Positions 1-8,667 of a stretch of 19,569 bases of DNA are shown here, in pieces. A model generated the notes under the pieces. The model was not told where the DNA came from, did no database searches, and worked only from the letters and a program-made list of their open reading frames with translations. Each line of letters begins with the position of its first letter. Positions within the stretch are counted from its first letter, which is position 1. The translations under genes and the position numbers were made by a program. Origin of the DNA: Falsiroseomonas sp038250135 (GTDB lineage: Bacteria > Pseudomonadota > Alphaproteobacteria > Acetobacterales > Acetobacteraceae); assembly GCA_038250135.1 (NCBI GenBank), contig JBBSCP010000037.1, forward strand, positions 1-19,569. The letters run 5' to 3'.

Positions 1-49
1 AGGTGGATCAACCGGCGCCCGCCGGGCCAGATCGCGAAGCCGGCAAACT

Positions 50-328
50 TTACTGCCGAGTGCGGCGCGGGGCTTGTGTCGGTGGCAGGAGAATCCAGAC
101 AGGTCTCCTCGGCAGGCTCGTCGCATGGTGGCGAGCAGGGCGGATGCGCACGAGCAACTCGCGCAGTTTGAAGGGCTTGCCGAGATAGTCGTCAGCGCCG
201 TGTTCGAGGCCGGGGACGCGGGCCACCGCCTCGTCGAGCCCGGTCACCAAGATGATGCCGGGTGGCGCGGCGGGTGCCTTGAGTCGCCGCGCGACGGCGA
301 GCCGTGCTGCGGCGTGCGAACCACACAC
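50..328 (-). pseudogene. Remnant of a response-regulator receiver domain
   Basis: The leftward frame from a GTG at 328 to TAA at 50 encodes 92 residues. The middle reads like the second half of an OmpR-type receiver: a beta-4 strand ending in the switch threonine (GIILVTG), then GADDYLGKPF with the conserved lysine, then the start of alpha-5 (LRELLVRIR). The first half is absent, including the acidic pair and the phospho-acceptor aspartate. No DNA-binding domain follows; the last 30 residues are Arg/Pro-rich and match nothing I know. The fragment abuts the stop of the flavoprotein gene to its right, so the missing half is not simply upstream. I read it as decayed. A functional truncated receiver is much less likely. 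Confidence 0.5.
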
Positions 329-338
329 AACACCGGCC

Positions 339-1739
<1,401 letters not shown>

Positions 1740-1813
1740 GACTTTTCGGCTCCGGTAACTGTCAGATCGTCAGGGCAAGCTGGCCCCGCATGACAAGTAT
1801 ATGGCGCGGCTCA

Positions 1814-1840
1814 GCCGGCAAGGGGAGGACCCCTGCCGGC
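1814..1840 (-). terminator. Hairpin after pnp
   Basis: GCCGGCA/AGGGG pairs with CCCCTGCCGGC around an AGGA loop, with one bulged base (11 pairs). It lies 16 bases beyond the pnp stop. No U-run follows on either strand, so it is more likely a 3'-end stabiliser or attenuator than a full intrinsic terminator. Readthrough into the flavoprotein gene is therefore possible. Confidence 0.45.
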
Positions 1841-1855
1841 CGCGCGGGCGATGCT

Positions 1856-4099
1856 TTATTCGCCGCCGAGGTCGGTCACACCCTCGCGGCGCGGGCGGCG
1901 ATCGCGATCGCCACGGCCATCGCGGCGCGGGCCGCGATCGGGGCGGTCGCCACCGCCTTCACCATCCTCACGCGGGCGACGCGCGCCTACCTGCTCGGTG
2001 ATGTCGGCGCCGGTGGCCTGATCGACCACACGCATGGAGAGCTTCACCTTGCCACGGTCGTCGAAGCCGATGACCTTGACCTTCACCGCGTCGCCGTCCT
2101 TGACGATGTCGGTGGTCTTCTGCACCCGCTCGTTCGACAGTTCGCTGATGTGCACGAGGCCGTCCTTGGCGCCGAGGAAGTTCACGAAGGCGCCGAACTC
2201 GGCGGTCTTCACCACCTTGCCGTTGTAGATCTTGTTGATCTCGGCCTCGGCAACGATGCCCATGATCCGGTCGATCGCCTTCTGCGCGGCTTCGATCGTG
2301 GTGGCGGCGACCTTGATGGTGCCGTCATCGTCGATGTCGATCTTGGTGCCGGTCTGCTCGGTGATCTCGCGGATCACCTTGCCGCCAGAGCCGATCACAT
2401 CGCGGATCTTGTCCTTGTTGATGTTGATGACCGTGATGCGTGGCGCGGTTGCGGCCACATCGCCGCGGGCACCGGACAGGCCCTTGGCCATCTCGCCCAG
2501 GATGTGCAGCCGCCCATCCTTCGCCTGGCCGAGCGCCTGGCGCATGATGTCGAAGGTGATGGACGTGATCTTGATGTCCATCTGCAGCGCGGTGATGCCG
2601 AGCTCCGTGCCCGCCACCTTGAAATCCATGTCGCCTAGATGGTCTTCGTCGCCGAGGATGTCGGACAGCACGGCGAAGCCGCGATCTTCCTTGATCAGCC
2701 CCATGGCGATGCCCGCGCAGGGGCGCTTCAGCGGCGCGCCCGCATCCATCAGCGCGAGCGAGGTGCCGCAGACGGTGGCCATGCTCGACGAGCCGTTGCT
2801 CTCCGTGATCTCGGACACCACGCGCATCGTGTAGGGGAACTTGTCCTTCTCGGGCAGCAGCGGATGCAGCGCGCGCCAAGCCAATTTGCCGTGGCCGATC
2901 TCACGACGGCCGGGCGAGCCCATGCGGCCGGTCTCGTTCACCGAGTAGGGAGGGAAATTGTAGTGCAGCATGAAGTTCTCACGGTACTCGCCGGCGAGCG
3001 CGTCGATGATCTGCTCGTCCTGGCCGGTGCCGAGCGTGGCGACGCACAGCGCCTGCGTCTCGCCGCGCGTGAACAGCGCCGAGCCGTGCGAGCGCGGCAG
3101 GATGCCAACCTCCGCCACGATGGGCCGCACGGTGGAGGTATTGCGGCCGTCGATGCGCAGGCCGGTGTCGAGGATCGCGTTGCGGACGACGTCGGCCTCA
3201 AGCTCCTTCAGCAGGCCCCTGGCGGCGCCGGCGTCGAGGCCCTCGGATTCGAGGGCGGCGACCACTGCCTTCTTGGCGGCGCCGACCTGGTTCTGGCGGG
3301 CCAGCTTCTCGACGGTCTTGTAGGCTTCGGCGATCGGCGCGCGGCCGAGCTCGGCGATGCGGGCCTTGAGCGTCTTGGTGGCCTCGGATTCCTCGGGCAT
3401 CGCCCAGGCGTCCTTGGCGGCCACTTCGGCGAGCTCGATGATCCCCTGGATCACCGCCTGGAAGCTCTTGTGGCCGAATTCCACGGCGCCGAGCATGATG
3501 TCCTCGGGCAGCTCCTGCGCCTCGGATTCCACCATCAATACGCCTTCGGCGGTGCCGGCGACGACGAGGTCGAGCTGCGACTGCAGCAGCTGCGCGGCGG
3601 TCGGGTTCAGCACGTAGCCGCCATCGATCCAGGCGACACGCGCGCCGGCCACCGGGCCGAAGAAGGGAATGCCGGACAGCGTCAGCGCGGCGGAGCAGCC
3701 GACCAGCGCCACGATATCCGGGTTGTTCTCCAGGTCATGCGACAGCACGGTCGCGATCACCTGGACCTCGTTGCGGAATCCGTCAGGGAACAGCGGGCGC
3801 AGCGGCCGGTCGATGAGGCGCGAGACCAGTGTCTCGTTCTCGTTGGGGCGCCCCTCGCGCTTGAAGAAGCCACCGGGGATCTTGCCGGCCGCGAAGGCCT
3901 TTTCCTGGTAGTTCACCGTCAGCGGGAAGAAGTCCTGGCCGGGCTTCACGCTGCGCGCGCCGACCACGGTGCAGAGCACGATGGTGTCGCCGAGGCGGGC
4001 CACCACGGCGCCATCGGCCTGGCGGGCGATCTTGCCGGTTTCCAGCGTCAACAACTGGCCGCCCCAGGAAATGTCCTTGCGGAAGTATTTGTCGAACAT
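1856..4099 (-). CDS. pnp: Polynucleotide phosphorylase
   Basis: The 747-residue product is a full-length PNPase, the cytoplasmic trimeric 3'-5' phosphorolytic exonuclease that turns over mRNA. The first RNase PH domain carries FFKREGRP (78-85) and RPLRPLFP (98-105). The second carries the catalytic aspartate region GDEDHLGDMDFKVAG. A KH domain follows (about 553-620, with VIGSGGKVI), then an S1 domain (about 621-692, with GLVHISEL). The last 55 residues are an Arg/Asp/Gly-rich tail that could bind RNA or partners. The start at 4099 is chosen because AAGGA lies six bases upstream and MFDKYFRKD is the family's usual N-terminus; the open frame continues upstream only as Arg/Pro-rich sequence. 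Unlike the common arrangement, no rpsO lies upstream. Confidence 0.97.
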   Translation of the reverse strand: MFDKYFRKDISWGGQLLTLETGKIARQADGAVVARLGDTIVLCTVVGARSVKPGQDFFPLTVNYQEKAFAAGKIPGGFFKREGRPNENETLVSRLIDRPLRPLFPDGFRNEVQVIATVLSHDLENNPDIVALVGCSAALTLSGIPFFGPVAGARVAWIDGGYVLNPTAAQLLQSQLDLVVAGTAEGVLMVESEAQELPEDIMLGAVEFGHKSFQAVIQGIIELAEVAAKDAWAMPEESEATKTLKARIAELGRAPIAEAYKTVEKLARQNQVGAAKKAVVAALESEGLDAGAARGLLKELEADVVRNAILDTGLRIDGRNTSTVRPIVAEVGILPRSHGSALFTRGETQALCVATLGTGQDEQIIDALAGEYRENFMLHYNFPPYSVNETGRMGSPGRREIGHGKLAWRALHPLLPEKDKFPYTMRVVSEITESNGSSSMATVCGTSLALMDAGAPLKRPCAGIAMGLIKEDRGFAVLSDILGDEDHLGDMDFKVAGTELGITALQMDIKITSITFDIMRQALGQAKDGRLHILGEMAKGLSGARGDVAATAPRITVININKDKIRDVIGSGGKVIREITEQTGTKIDIDDDGTIKVAATTIEAAQKAIDRIMGIVAEAEINKIYNGKVVKTAEFGAFVNFLGAKDGLVHISELSNERVQKTTDIVKDGDAVKVKVIGFDDRGKVKLSMRVVDQATGADITEQVGARRPREDGEGGGDRPDRGPRRDGRGDRDRRPRREGVTDLGGE
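1885..1932. repeat. 12-bp direct repeat in the pnp tail
   Basis: CGCGGCGCGGGC occurs at 1885-1896 and again at 1921-1932, inside codons for the Arg/Asp/Gly-rich C-terminal tail of PNPase. It may reflect tail growth by slippage. Codon bias for Arg and Gly at high GC could also create it. Confidence 0.35.
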
Positions 4100-4553
4100 G
4101 AATCGTCCTTCGTGGCCCCGCCGTCGCGGCGGACCAATGGCAGAATGCCGCCCGCGCGCGGTCGCGGGGGCGGCGGAATCGCGACGAGGCGGAAGCCGAG
4201 GGTTCGTCGTACCGGCCCATCTGGGCAGGGATGCTCGGCGTCTCGGGCGGCATGGGAAGGCGGAAGGCCCACATTGCTTGCGCATAGTGGGTCCCATCCT
4301 GCTTCCCGTTTCCGGGAGGCACGATGGGCAAGGCCGCCCATGTGGCCGGAGGCGCCGCCATCTCCCCGTTCGGGTTCGGCGTTTCCTCGACATTTCCGCC
4401 GCCATCGCAGCGAAGACCGGGGGTCCGGGGGGTCCCGGGGCCGATCCGGGGGGCGCTATGGCACGGCGGGAAGCGAAAGGCCAGAGGAAAGCCCCTGGCG
4501 GAAACCCTCCACCTGATGGACGGCTGAGCGGCGGTGGCTGATGATGGAGGTGG
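4100..4553. other. Hairpin-rich divergent intergenic region between pnp and the MFS gene
   Basis: No gene is supported in these 454 bases. All frames give Arg/Pro/Gly-rich translations with no known motif, and none resembles ribosomal protein S15. The region should hold the promoters of pnp (leftward) and the MFS gene (rightward), but I cannot pick a convincing -35/-10 pair. It contains several hairpins: CCGCCG-TCG-CGGCGG at 4118-4132, CCCGCG/CGCGGG at 4151-4168, CCCG-TTTC-CGGG with flanking pairs near 4302-4319, and ATGGGC/GCCCAT at 4324-4341. The first two would lie in the pnp leader. Confidence 0.6.
4118..4168 (-). promoter_or_regulatory. Paired hairpins in the pnp leader
   Basis: A six-pair hairpin with a three-base loop (4118-4132) begins 19 bases upstream of the pnp start. 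A second (4151-4168, extendable with a bulge) stands just beyond it. In enteric bacteria pnp mRNA is autoregulated through a leader hairpin cut by RNase III and then degraded by PNPase. A similar role here is inference from position only. Confidence 0.35.
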
Positions 4554-5696
4554 ATGAGTACCTGTTCCCCTCATGCAAACGTCTGGCGCGCCGGCCTGGC
4601 CGGGGCGGGCGTGATCTGCGTGGGCATCGGCCTCGCCCGCTTCGCCTATGTGCCGCTGTTTCCGGTGATGGTCGGTGAGGGCTGGGTGGATGGCGGCGGC
4701 GCGGGGCTGTTGGGGGCGGCGAATTTCTCCGGCTACCTGCTCGGCGTGTTGGGCGGGCGCGCGGTGGCGGCGCGGATTGGCGTGCCGCGCGCGCTCGACC
4801 TCGGCATGGCACTGGCGCTGCTGGCCTTTGCGGCCTGTGCCTGGAATGGCGGCCTGGCCTGGTTCGCCCTGTGGCGCGGCATGGCCGGCGTGGCGGGCGG
4901 CGTGCTGATGGCCCTGGCCGGCCCGGCCGTGCAGGCCGCCGTGGCACCCGAACAGCGCAGCTTTGCGGGCGGCATCGTGATGGGGGGCGCAGGATCGGGC
5001 ATCGTGTTGGCGGGGCTGCTGGTACCTGGCTTGCTCACGGGCGGGCTGGCGCTGACCTGGCTCGGCCTCGCGGTGGCGGTGGCGCTGGTCTGGGCGCTGG
5101 TGCGGCCGGCCTTCCCCAACCCGCCCGCCCTGCCGGAGGCCGCAAGCACGGCGGCGGTGCCGCGCTCGGCCGGGCTGGTCCTGGCCTATGGGCTGTCGGG
5201 CGCGGGGATGGTGGCGCCGATGGTCTACCTGGCGGACCTCGCGGTGCGCGGGCAAGGGCTGCCGATCTTCGCGGGCTCGATCATCTGGATGGGATTTGGC
5301 GCCGGCGCGGTGGCCGGCACGCTGCTCGGCGGGCGGGTGGCGGGGCGGATCGGCGGGCGACGGGCGCTGCCGATCTGGCTCGGCGTGCAGGTAGCGGCCC
5401 TCGGCCTCGCGCTGCTGCCCTGGTGGCCGGCGTTGGCGCTGGCCGCACCGCTCGGCGGCTTCGCGGGCGTGGGCGCCACGGCAGTGACGCTCGCCGCGGC
5501 GCGGGAGGTGGCGGGGATGCAGGCGGCGCTGGTCTGGGTGCGGGCCACGGCGACCTATGCCACGGCGCAAGCTGGCGTGGCCTTCGCGCTGGCGGCACTG
5601 TTCGAGGCGGCCGGCGAGCGTCATGCCGCCGTCTTCGGCGCCGGCCTCGTGTTCTCCGTCCTGGCGCTGCTGGTCGCGCTGCGCGACCGCCGCTGA
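4554..5696 (+). CDS. MFS transporter, YbfB/YjiJ-like family
   Basis: The 380-residue inner-membrane protein has about twelve hydrophobic segments rich in Ala, Gly and Leu. The N-terminal stretch GIGLARFAYVPLFPVMV is the hallmark of the YbfB/YjiJ branch of the major facilitator superfamily, whose substrates are mostly unknown. A polar break near residues 190-205 (PNPPALPEAAS) separates the two six-helix halves. GGAGG ends only three bases before the ATG at 4554, which is short, but no better in-frame start exists nearby. The gene is divergent from pnp and stands alone; the next rightward gene begins 279 bases later. Drug or metabolite efflux is the usual guess; nothing in the context fixes the substrate. 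Confidence 0.85.
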   Translation: MSTCSPHANVWRAGLAGAGVICVGIGLARFAYVPLFPVMVGEGWVDGGGAGLLGAANFSGYLLGVLGGRAVAARIGVPRALDLGMALALLAFAACAWNGGLAWFALWRGMAGVAGGVLMALAGPAVQAAVAPEQRSFAGGIVMGGAGSGIVLAGLLVPGLLTGGLALTWLGLAVAVALVWALVRPAFPNPPALPEAASTAAVPRSAGLVLAYGLSGAGMVAPMVYLADLAVRGQGLPIFAGSIIWMGFGAGAVAGTLLGGRVAGRIGGRRALPIWLGVQVAALGLALLPWWPALALAAPLGGFAGVGATAVTLAAAREVAGMQAALVWVRATATYATAQAGVAFALAALFEAAGERHAAVFGAGLVFSVLALLVALRDRR

Positions 5697-5728
5697 CTGA
5701 CAAGAGGCGGGGACTGAAAAGCGGCGAG

Positions 5729-5763
5729 AAAAAAAGCGGCGGGACCCCCGAAGGAGCCCCGCC
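5729..5763 (-). terminator. Strong intrinsic terminator reading leftward
   Basis: On the minus strand GGCGGG-GCTCC-TTCG-GGGGT-CCCGCC forms an unbroken 11-pair stem capped by a UUCG tetraloop, then GC and seven U. Two pairs are G-U wobbles that become A-C mismatches if the plus strand is transcribed. The plus strand also lacks a U-run after the stem. The element is therefore directional and cannot serve the rightward MFS gene that ends 32 bases before it. No leftward gene ends here, which implies a leftward transcript from the gap. Confidence 0.8.
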
Positions 5764-5844
5764 AAGTTATGGGATGCCGACATATCGGGGGAAGTCGCCG
5801 GCACCCTGGGAGGGAGAGACGGGAAGCAAAGAAAGGCATTCCCG
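5729..5844 (-). ncRNA. Candidate small RNA with three hairpins and a CU-rich centre
   Basis: A leftward RNA starting near 5844 and ending at the terminator would be about 116 nt. Hairpin 1 (5844-5820) pairs CGGGAA with TTCCCG. A single-stranded pyrimidine stretch follows (5819-5807, UCUCUCCCUCCCA). Hairpin 2 (5806-5771) pairs GGGTGCCG with CGGCATCCC, with one bulge, around a loop containing CUUCCCCCG. Hairpin 3 is the UUCG-capped terminator. A -10-like CATAAC lies at 5856-5851; I see no convincing -35. CU-rich unpaired stretches that can mask Shine-Dalgarno sequences are typical of alphaproteobacterial trans-acting sRNAs such as the CCUCCUCCC-motif families. Membership in one of those is not shown. 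Confidence 0.5.
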
Positions 5845-5872
5845 AGCGAGGTTATGCGCCCGATTGATTGAC

Positions 5873-5898
5873 GGAACCTTTCCAGAACAGAGTTTGTT
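5873..5898 (+). promoter_or_regulatory. Possible general-stress (EcfG-type) promoter
   Basis: GGAAC at 5873-5877 and TGTT at 5895-5898 are 17 bases apart, close to the GGAAC-N16/17-CGTT consensus of alphaproteobacterial EcfG sigma factors. It would start transcription about 70 bases before the CoA-transferase ATG. One mismatch and the short motif make chance occurrence plausible. Confidence 0.25.
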
Positions 5899-5975
5899 GA
5901 TCCCATCTGTCGCCGGTCGTGACGTCGCACCCTGGTGCTGGCATGGTCGAACCCGTGAACGATCGGGGGATGCGC

Positions 5976-7154
5976 ATGGCGGGCTTGCCGCTCACCGGGC
6001 TGAAGGTACTGGAGCTCGGCCACTACATCGCGGGGCCCTTCGCCACGCGGCTGCTCGCTGATCTTGGCGCCGAGGTCATCAAGATCGAGCCGCCGGAGGG
6101 TGACCCGATCCGCGGCTGGGGCAGCCGGCACAATGGCCACGCCGTGTGGTTCAGTGTGCATGGGCGTAACAAGATGTCCGTCACGCTGGACCTGAAAAGC
6201 GCCGAGGGGCACGCGCGCATGCTCAAGCTGGTGACCCGCGCCGACGCGCTGGTGGAAAATTTCCGGCCCGGCTACCTGGAGCGCATCGGACTTGGGCCTG
6301 AGGTGCTGCACGCGCTCAACCCGCGCCTGATCATCGCGCGCGTCTCGGGCTTCGGCCAGGATGGGCCGTATCGCGACAAGCCGGCCTTCGGCGCGATCGG
6401 CGAGGCCATGGGGGGCCTGCGCCACCTGACCGCGACGCCGGGCGTGACCGAGCACGCGCCGCCGCGCTGCGGCGTCTCGATCAGCGACGATCTCGCAGGG
6501 ATGTATGCGGCGATGGCCGTGGTTTCGGCGGCCTGGGCGATCAAGGGCGATCCGGCGGGCAAGGGGCGGGTGATCGATGTCGATCTCGTCGGCGCCGTCT
6601 TCTCGCTGATGGAGGGGATGCTGCCGGAATACGGGCTGACGGGCCGCATCCGCCAGCCGGCCGGTGCGGCCATCCCGACCGCCGCGCCGACCAACACCTA
6701 CCTGTGCGTCGATGGCAAATGGCTTTGTATCGGCGGCAATTCGGACCTGATCTATCGCCGGCTGATGAGCGCCATCGGGCATGAGGAGCTCGGCCGCGAT
6801 CCGCGCCTGGCCGACAATGCCGGCCGCTGCGCGAATGTCGGCGAGATCGACGCCGCCATCGCCGCCTGGACCCGCACCCTGCCCGCCGCCGAGGCCGAGG
6901 CAATGCTGGAGGCGGCGGAAGTGCCATGCTCGCGCCTCTATGACATCCGCGACTGCGCCGAGGACCCGCATTTCCGCGCCCGCGGCATGGTGCTGGAGGT
7001 GGACGACCCGCTGGTGGGCGCGACGCTGCTGCACCCGGCAGCACCTTTCCGCTTCGACGGCGTGACAACGCGGGAAATGGTGCGCTGGACCGCGCCGGCG
7101 GTGGGCGCGCACAACGACCATGTCTTCGGTGAATTGTTGGGAGAAACGCCATGA
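5976..7154 (+). CDS. CaiB/BaiF family CoA-transferase
   Basis: The 392-residue product is a class III CoA-transferase, moving CoA between carboxylic acids through an aspartyl-CoA thioester. The N-terminus LTGLKVLELGHYIAGPF, then GAEVIKIEPP, and the middle GFGQDGPY are characteristic. Asp171 or Asp172 in ISDDLAGMYAA is the likely catalytic residue. The ATG at 5976 is preferred because a G-run (5965-5969) sits six bases upstream and MAGLPLTGLKVLELG matches family starts; upstream in-frame ATGs (5919, 5943) lack such a site. Its stop overlaps the start of the HMG-CoA lyase gene (ATGA), so the two are translationally coupled. That pairing suggests it activates 3-hydroxy-3-methylglutarate or a similar acid, as mammalian SUGCT does. 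The exact substrate is inference. Confidence 0.9.
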   Translation: MAGLPLTGLKVLELGHYIAGPFATRLLADLGAEVIKIEPPEGDPIRGWGSRHNGHAVWFSVHGRNKMSVTLDLKSAEGHARMLKLVTRADALVENFRPGYLERIGLGPEVLHALNPRLIIARVSGFGQDGPYRDKPAFGAIGEAMGGLRHLTATPGVTEHAPPRCGVSISDDLAGMYAAMAVVSAAWAIKGDPAGKGRVIDVDLVGAVFSLMEGMLPEYGLTGRIRQPAGAAIPTAAPTNTYLCVDGKWLCIGGNSDLIYRRLMSAIGHEELGRDPRLADNAGRCANVGEIDAAIAAWTRTLPAAEAEAMLEAAEVPCSRLYDIRDCAEDPHFRARGMVLEVDDPLVGATLLHPAAPFRFDGVTTREMVRWTAPAVGAHNDHVFGELLGETP

Positions 7155-8062
7155 AGCACGCCACGATCAGCGAGGTCGCCCCGCGCGACGGGCTGCAATC
7201 CATCGGCCCCTTCGTGCCCACCGCGACGAAGATTGCGCTGGTGGAAAAGCTCTACGCGGCCGGGCTGCGGCGCATGGAGGTCGGCAGTTTCGTCAGCCCG
7301 AAAGCCGTGCCGCAGATGGCCGACACCGCCGAGGTGCTGCGTGCGGCGATGGCGCTGCCCGGCCTGGAATGCACGGTACTGGCGCCGAATCGCAAAGGGT
7401 TCGACCTGGCGCTGGCGGCCGGGGCGCATCGCGTCGGGCTGTTCATGTCGGTGACCGAGAGCCACAACAAGGCCAATGTGAACCGCACCTGCGCCGAAAG
7501 TTTCGCTGACCTCACGGGCATCGTTCGCGATGCAAGCGCGGCAGGGATGAAGGTGCGGTTCAACCTCTCCTGCGCCTTCCACTGCCCCTTCGAGGGCGTG
7601 GTGCCGGAACGCGACGCGCTGGATTGGGTGGAGCGTGTCTCGGCGCTCGATCCCGCGATGGAGATCGGCATCGCCGACACCACGGGCAATGCCGCGCCCG
7701 ACCAGGTGGGGCGGGTCTTCGCCCAGGCCGTGCGCGCCTGGCCGGGCGCCGATGGCCGCCCGCGCCTCGCCTTCCATGGCCACGACACCTACGGCATGGG
7801 TGTTGCGAACTGCGCCGCGGCTTGGGAGGCTGGGTGCGAGGTGTTCGACAGCGCCGCCGGCGGCCTCGGCGGTTGCCCCTTCGCGCCCGGCGCCACCGGC
7901 AATGTCGCGACCGAAGACGTGGCCTGGCTGTTCCGCCGCATGGGCGTGGCGACGGGAGTCGATTGGGCAGCCTTGTTGCATGCTGCGGATTACGCCGCGG
8001 CGATCCCCTACGCCCTGCCCGGCGGGCGGATGCGCGGGGTGACGGCGGCGCGGGCGGCGTGA
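7151..8062 (+). CDS. mvaB: Hydroxymethylglutaryl-CoA lyase
   Basis: The 303-residue product is a DRE-TIM metallolyase that splits HMG-CoA into acetyl-CoA and acetoacetate. The N-terminal EVAPRDGLQ holds Arg12 and Asp13, HGHDT gives the metal ligands His209 and His211, and the signature GGCPFAPGATGN contains Cys242 and Asn251. The spacing between these residues agrees with the human enzyme. Length is typical. It begins inside the stop of the CoA-transferase gene, so activation of the acid and cleavage of the thioester are likely consecutive steps. Related lyases cleave other 3-hydroxy-3-methyl acyl-CoAs, so the substrate could be a close analogue. Confidence 0.92.
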   Translation: MKHATISEVAPRDGLQSIGPFVPTATKIALVEKLYAAGLRRMEVGSFVSPKAVPQMADTAEVLRAAMALPGLECTVLAPNRKGFDLALAAGAHRVGLFMSVTESHNKANVNRTCAESFADLTGIVRDASAAGMKVRFNLSCAFHCPFEGVVPERDALDWVERVSALDPAMEIGIADTTGNAAPDQVGRVFAQAVRAWPGADGRPRLAFHGHDTYGMGVANCAAAWEAGCEVFDSAAGGLGGCPFAPGATGNVATEDVAWLFRRMGVATGVDWAALLHAADYAAAIPYALPGGRMRGVTAARAA

Positions 8063-8093
8063 TTCGGCTTGCCCCTCAGCTACGGTTTGCGCT

Positions 8094-8609
8094 ATGCAAA
8101 TCAACGTGATGCGCGCCGCCCTTGCCATGTTGCTGCTGCTTGGCCTTGCCGCCTGCGGGACCTCCTCCGGGCCGCGGGCGCTGGCGCCGCATCGGCCGCA
8201 GTTGGGCGAGCCCATCTCCTGCGTGCCTTATGCCCGGGCGCGCAGCGGCATCCAGCTTCAGGGTGATGCCTGGCAATGGTGGGATGCCGCGAGCGGGCGT
8301 TATGAGCGCGGGCGAACACCGCAGGCGGGCAGCGTGCTGGTCATCGCCCGCAGCTCGCGCAACCCGAGCGGGCACCTCGCCGTCGTCTCGCGCGTGGTGA
8401 ACAGCCGCGAGATCCAGGTGGACCACGCCAATTGGGCCTCGGGCGTGACGCGTGGGCGGATTACGACGGACCAGCGCGTGGTCGATGTCTCGGCCGCGAA
8501 TAACTGGACGCTGGTGCGGGTGTGGTATCCGCCGGTGAACGATCTCGGCAACACCGCCTATCCGGCACGCGGTTTCGTGCATGGCGCAACGCGCTACGCC
8601 AGCCGGTAG
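8094..8609 (+). CDS. CHAP-domain lipoprotein (putative peptidoglycan amidase/endopeptidase)
   Basis: The 171-residue product starts with a lipoprotein signal peptide: a hydrophobic stretch then LAAC, with Cys21 as the lipidated residue. The rest resembles a CHAP cysteine peptidase/amidase, a fold that cleaves peptidoglycan cross-links. Cys43 in ISCVPYAR is the likely nucleophile, His94 in GHLAVV the base, and Asp110-Asn113 (DHANW) the third site. It should sit in the periplasm on a membrane. No good ribosome site precedes the ATG at 8094; an in-frame ATG at 8109 is an equally weak alternative. It follows the lyase gene by 31 bases but is unrelated in function, so cotranscription may be incidental. 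Confidence 0.75.
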   Translation: MQINVMRAALAMLLLLGLAACGTSSGPRALAPHRPQLGEPISCVPYARARSGIQLQGDAWQWWDAASGRYERGRTPQAGSVLVIARSSRNPSGHLAVVSRVVNSREIQVDHANWASGVTRGRITTDQRVVDVSAANNWTLVRVWYPPVNDLGNTAYPARGFVHGATRYASR

Positions 8610-8667
8610 CGTCGCGCCGCAGAGCAGGGCATGCTCCGCACAACGCATCCGAGGGAGGAAATTGATC

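Noticed and set aside
4100..4405. N-terminal extension of PNPase by about 100 residues
   Set aside because: The ATG at 4099 has a good ribosome site and the family's N-terminus; the extension is Arg/Pro-rich with no homology I can see.
2639..4516. 625-residue rightward open frame opposite pnp
   Set aside because: It has no protein motif and lies opposite an unambiguous pnp.
4100..4553. Hidden rpsO upstream of pnp
   Set aside because: No frame shows S15 sequence; only hairpins and low-complexity translations.
5729..5763. Terminator of the rightward MFS gene
   Set aside because: On the plus strand the stem has two A-C mismatches and no U-run; all features fit the opposite direction.
3783..7121. 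1112-residue leftward open frame across pnp, the MFS and CoA-transferase genes
   Set aside because: Low-complexity Arg/His/Ala-rich translation crossing several real genes in other frames.
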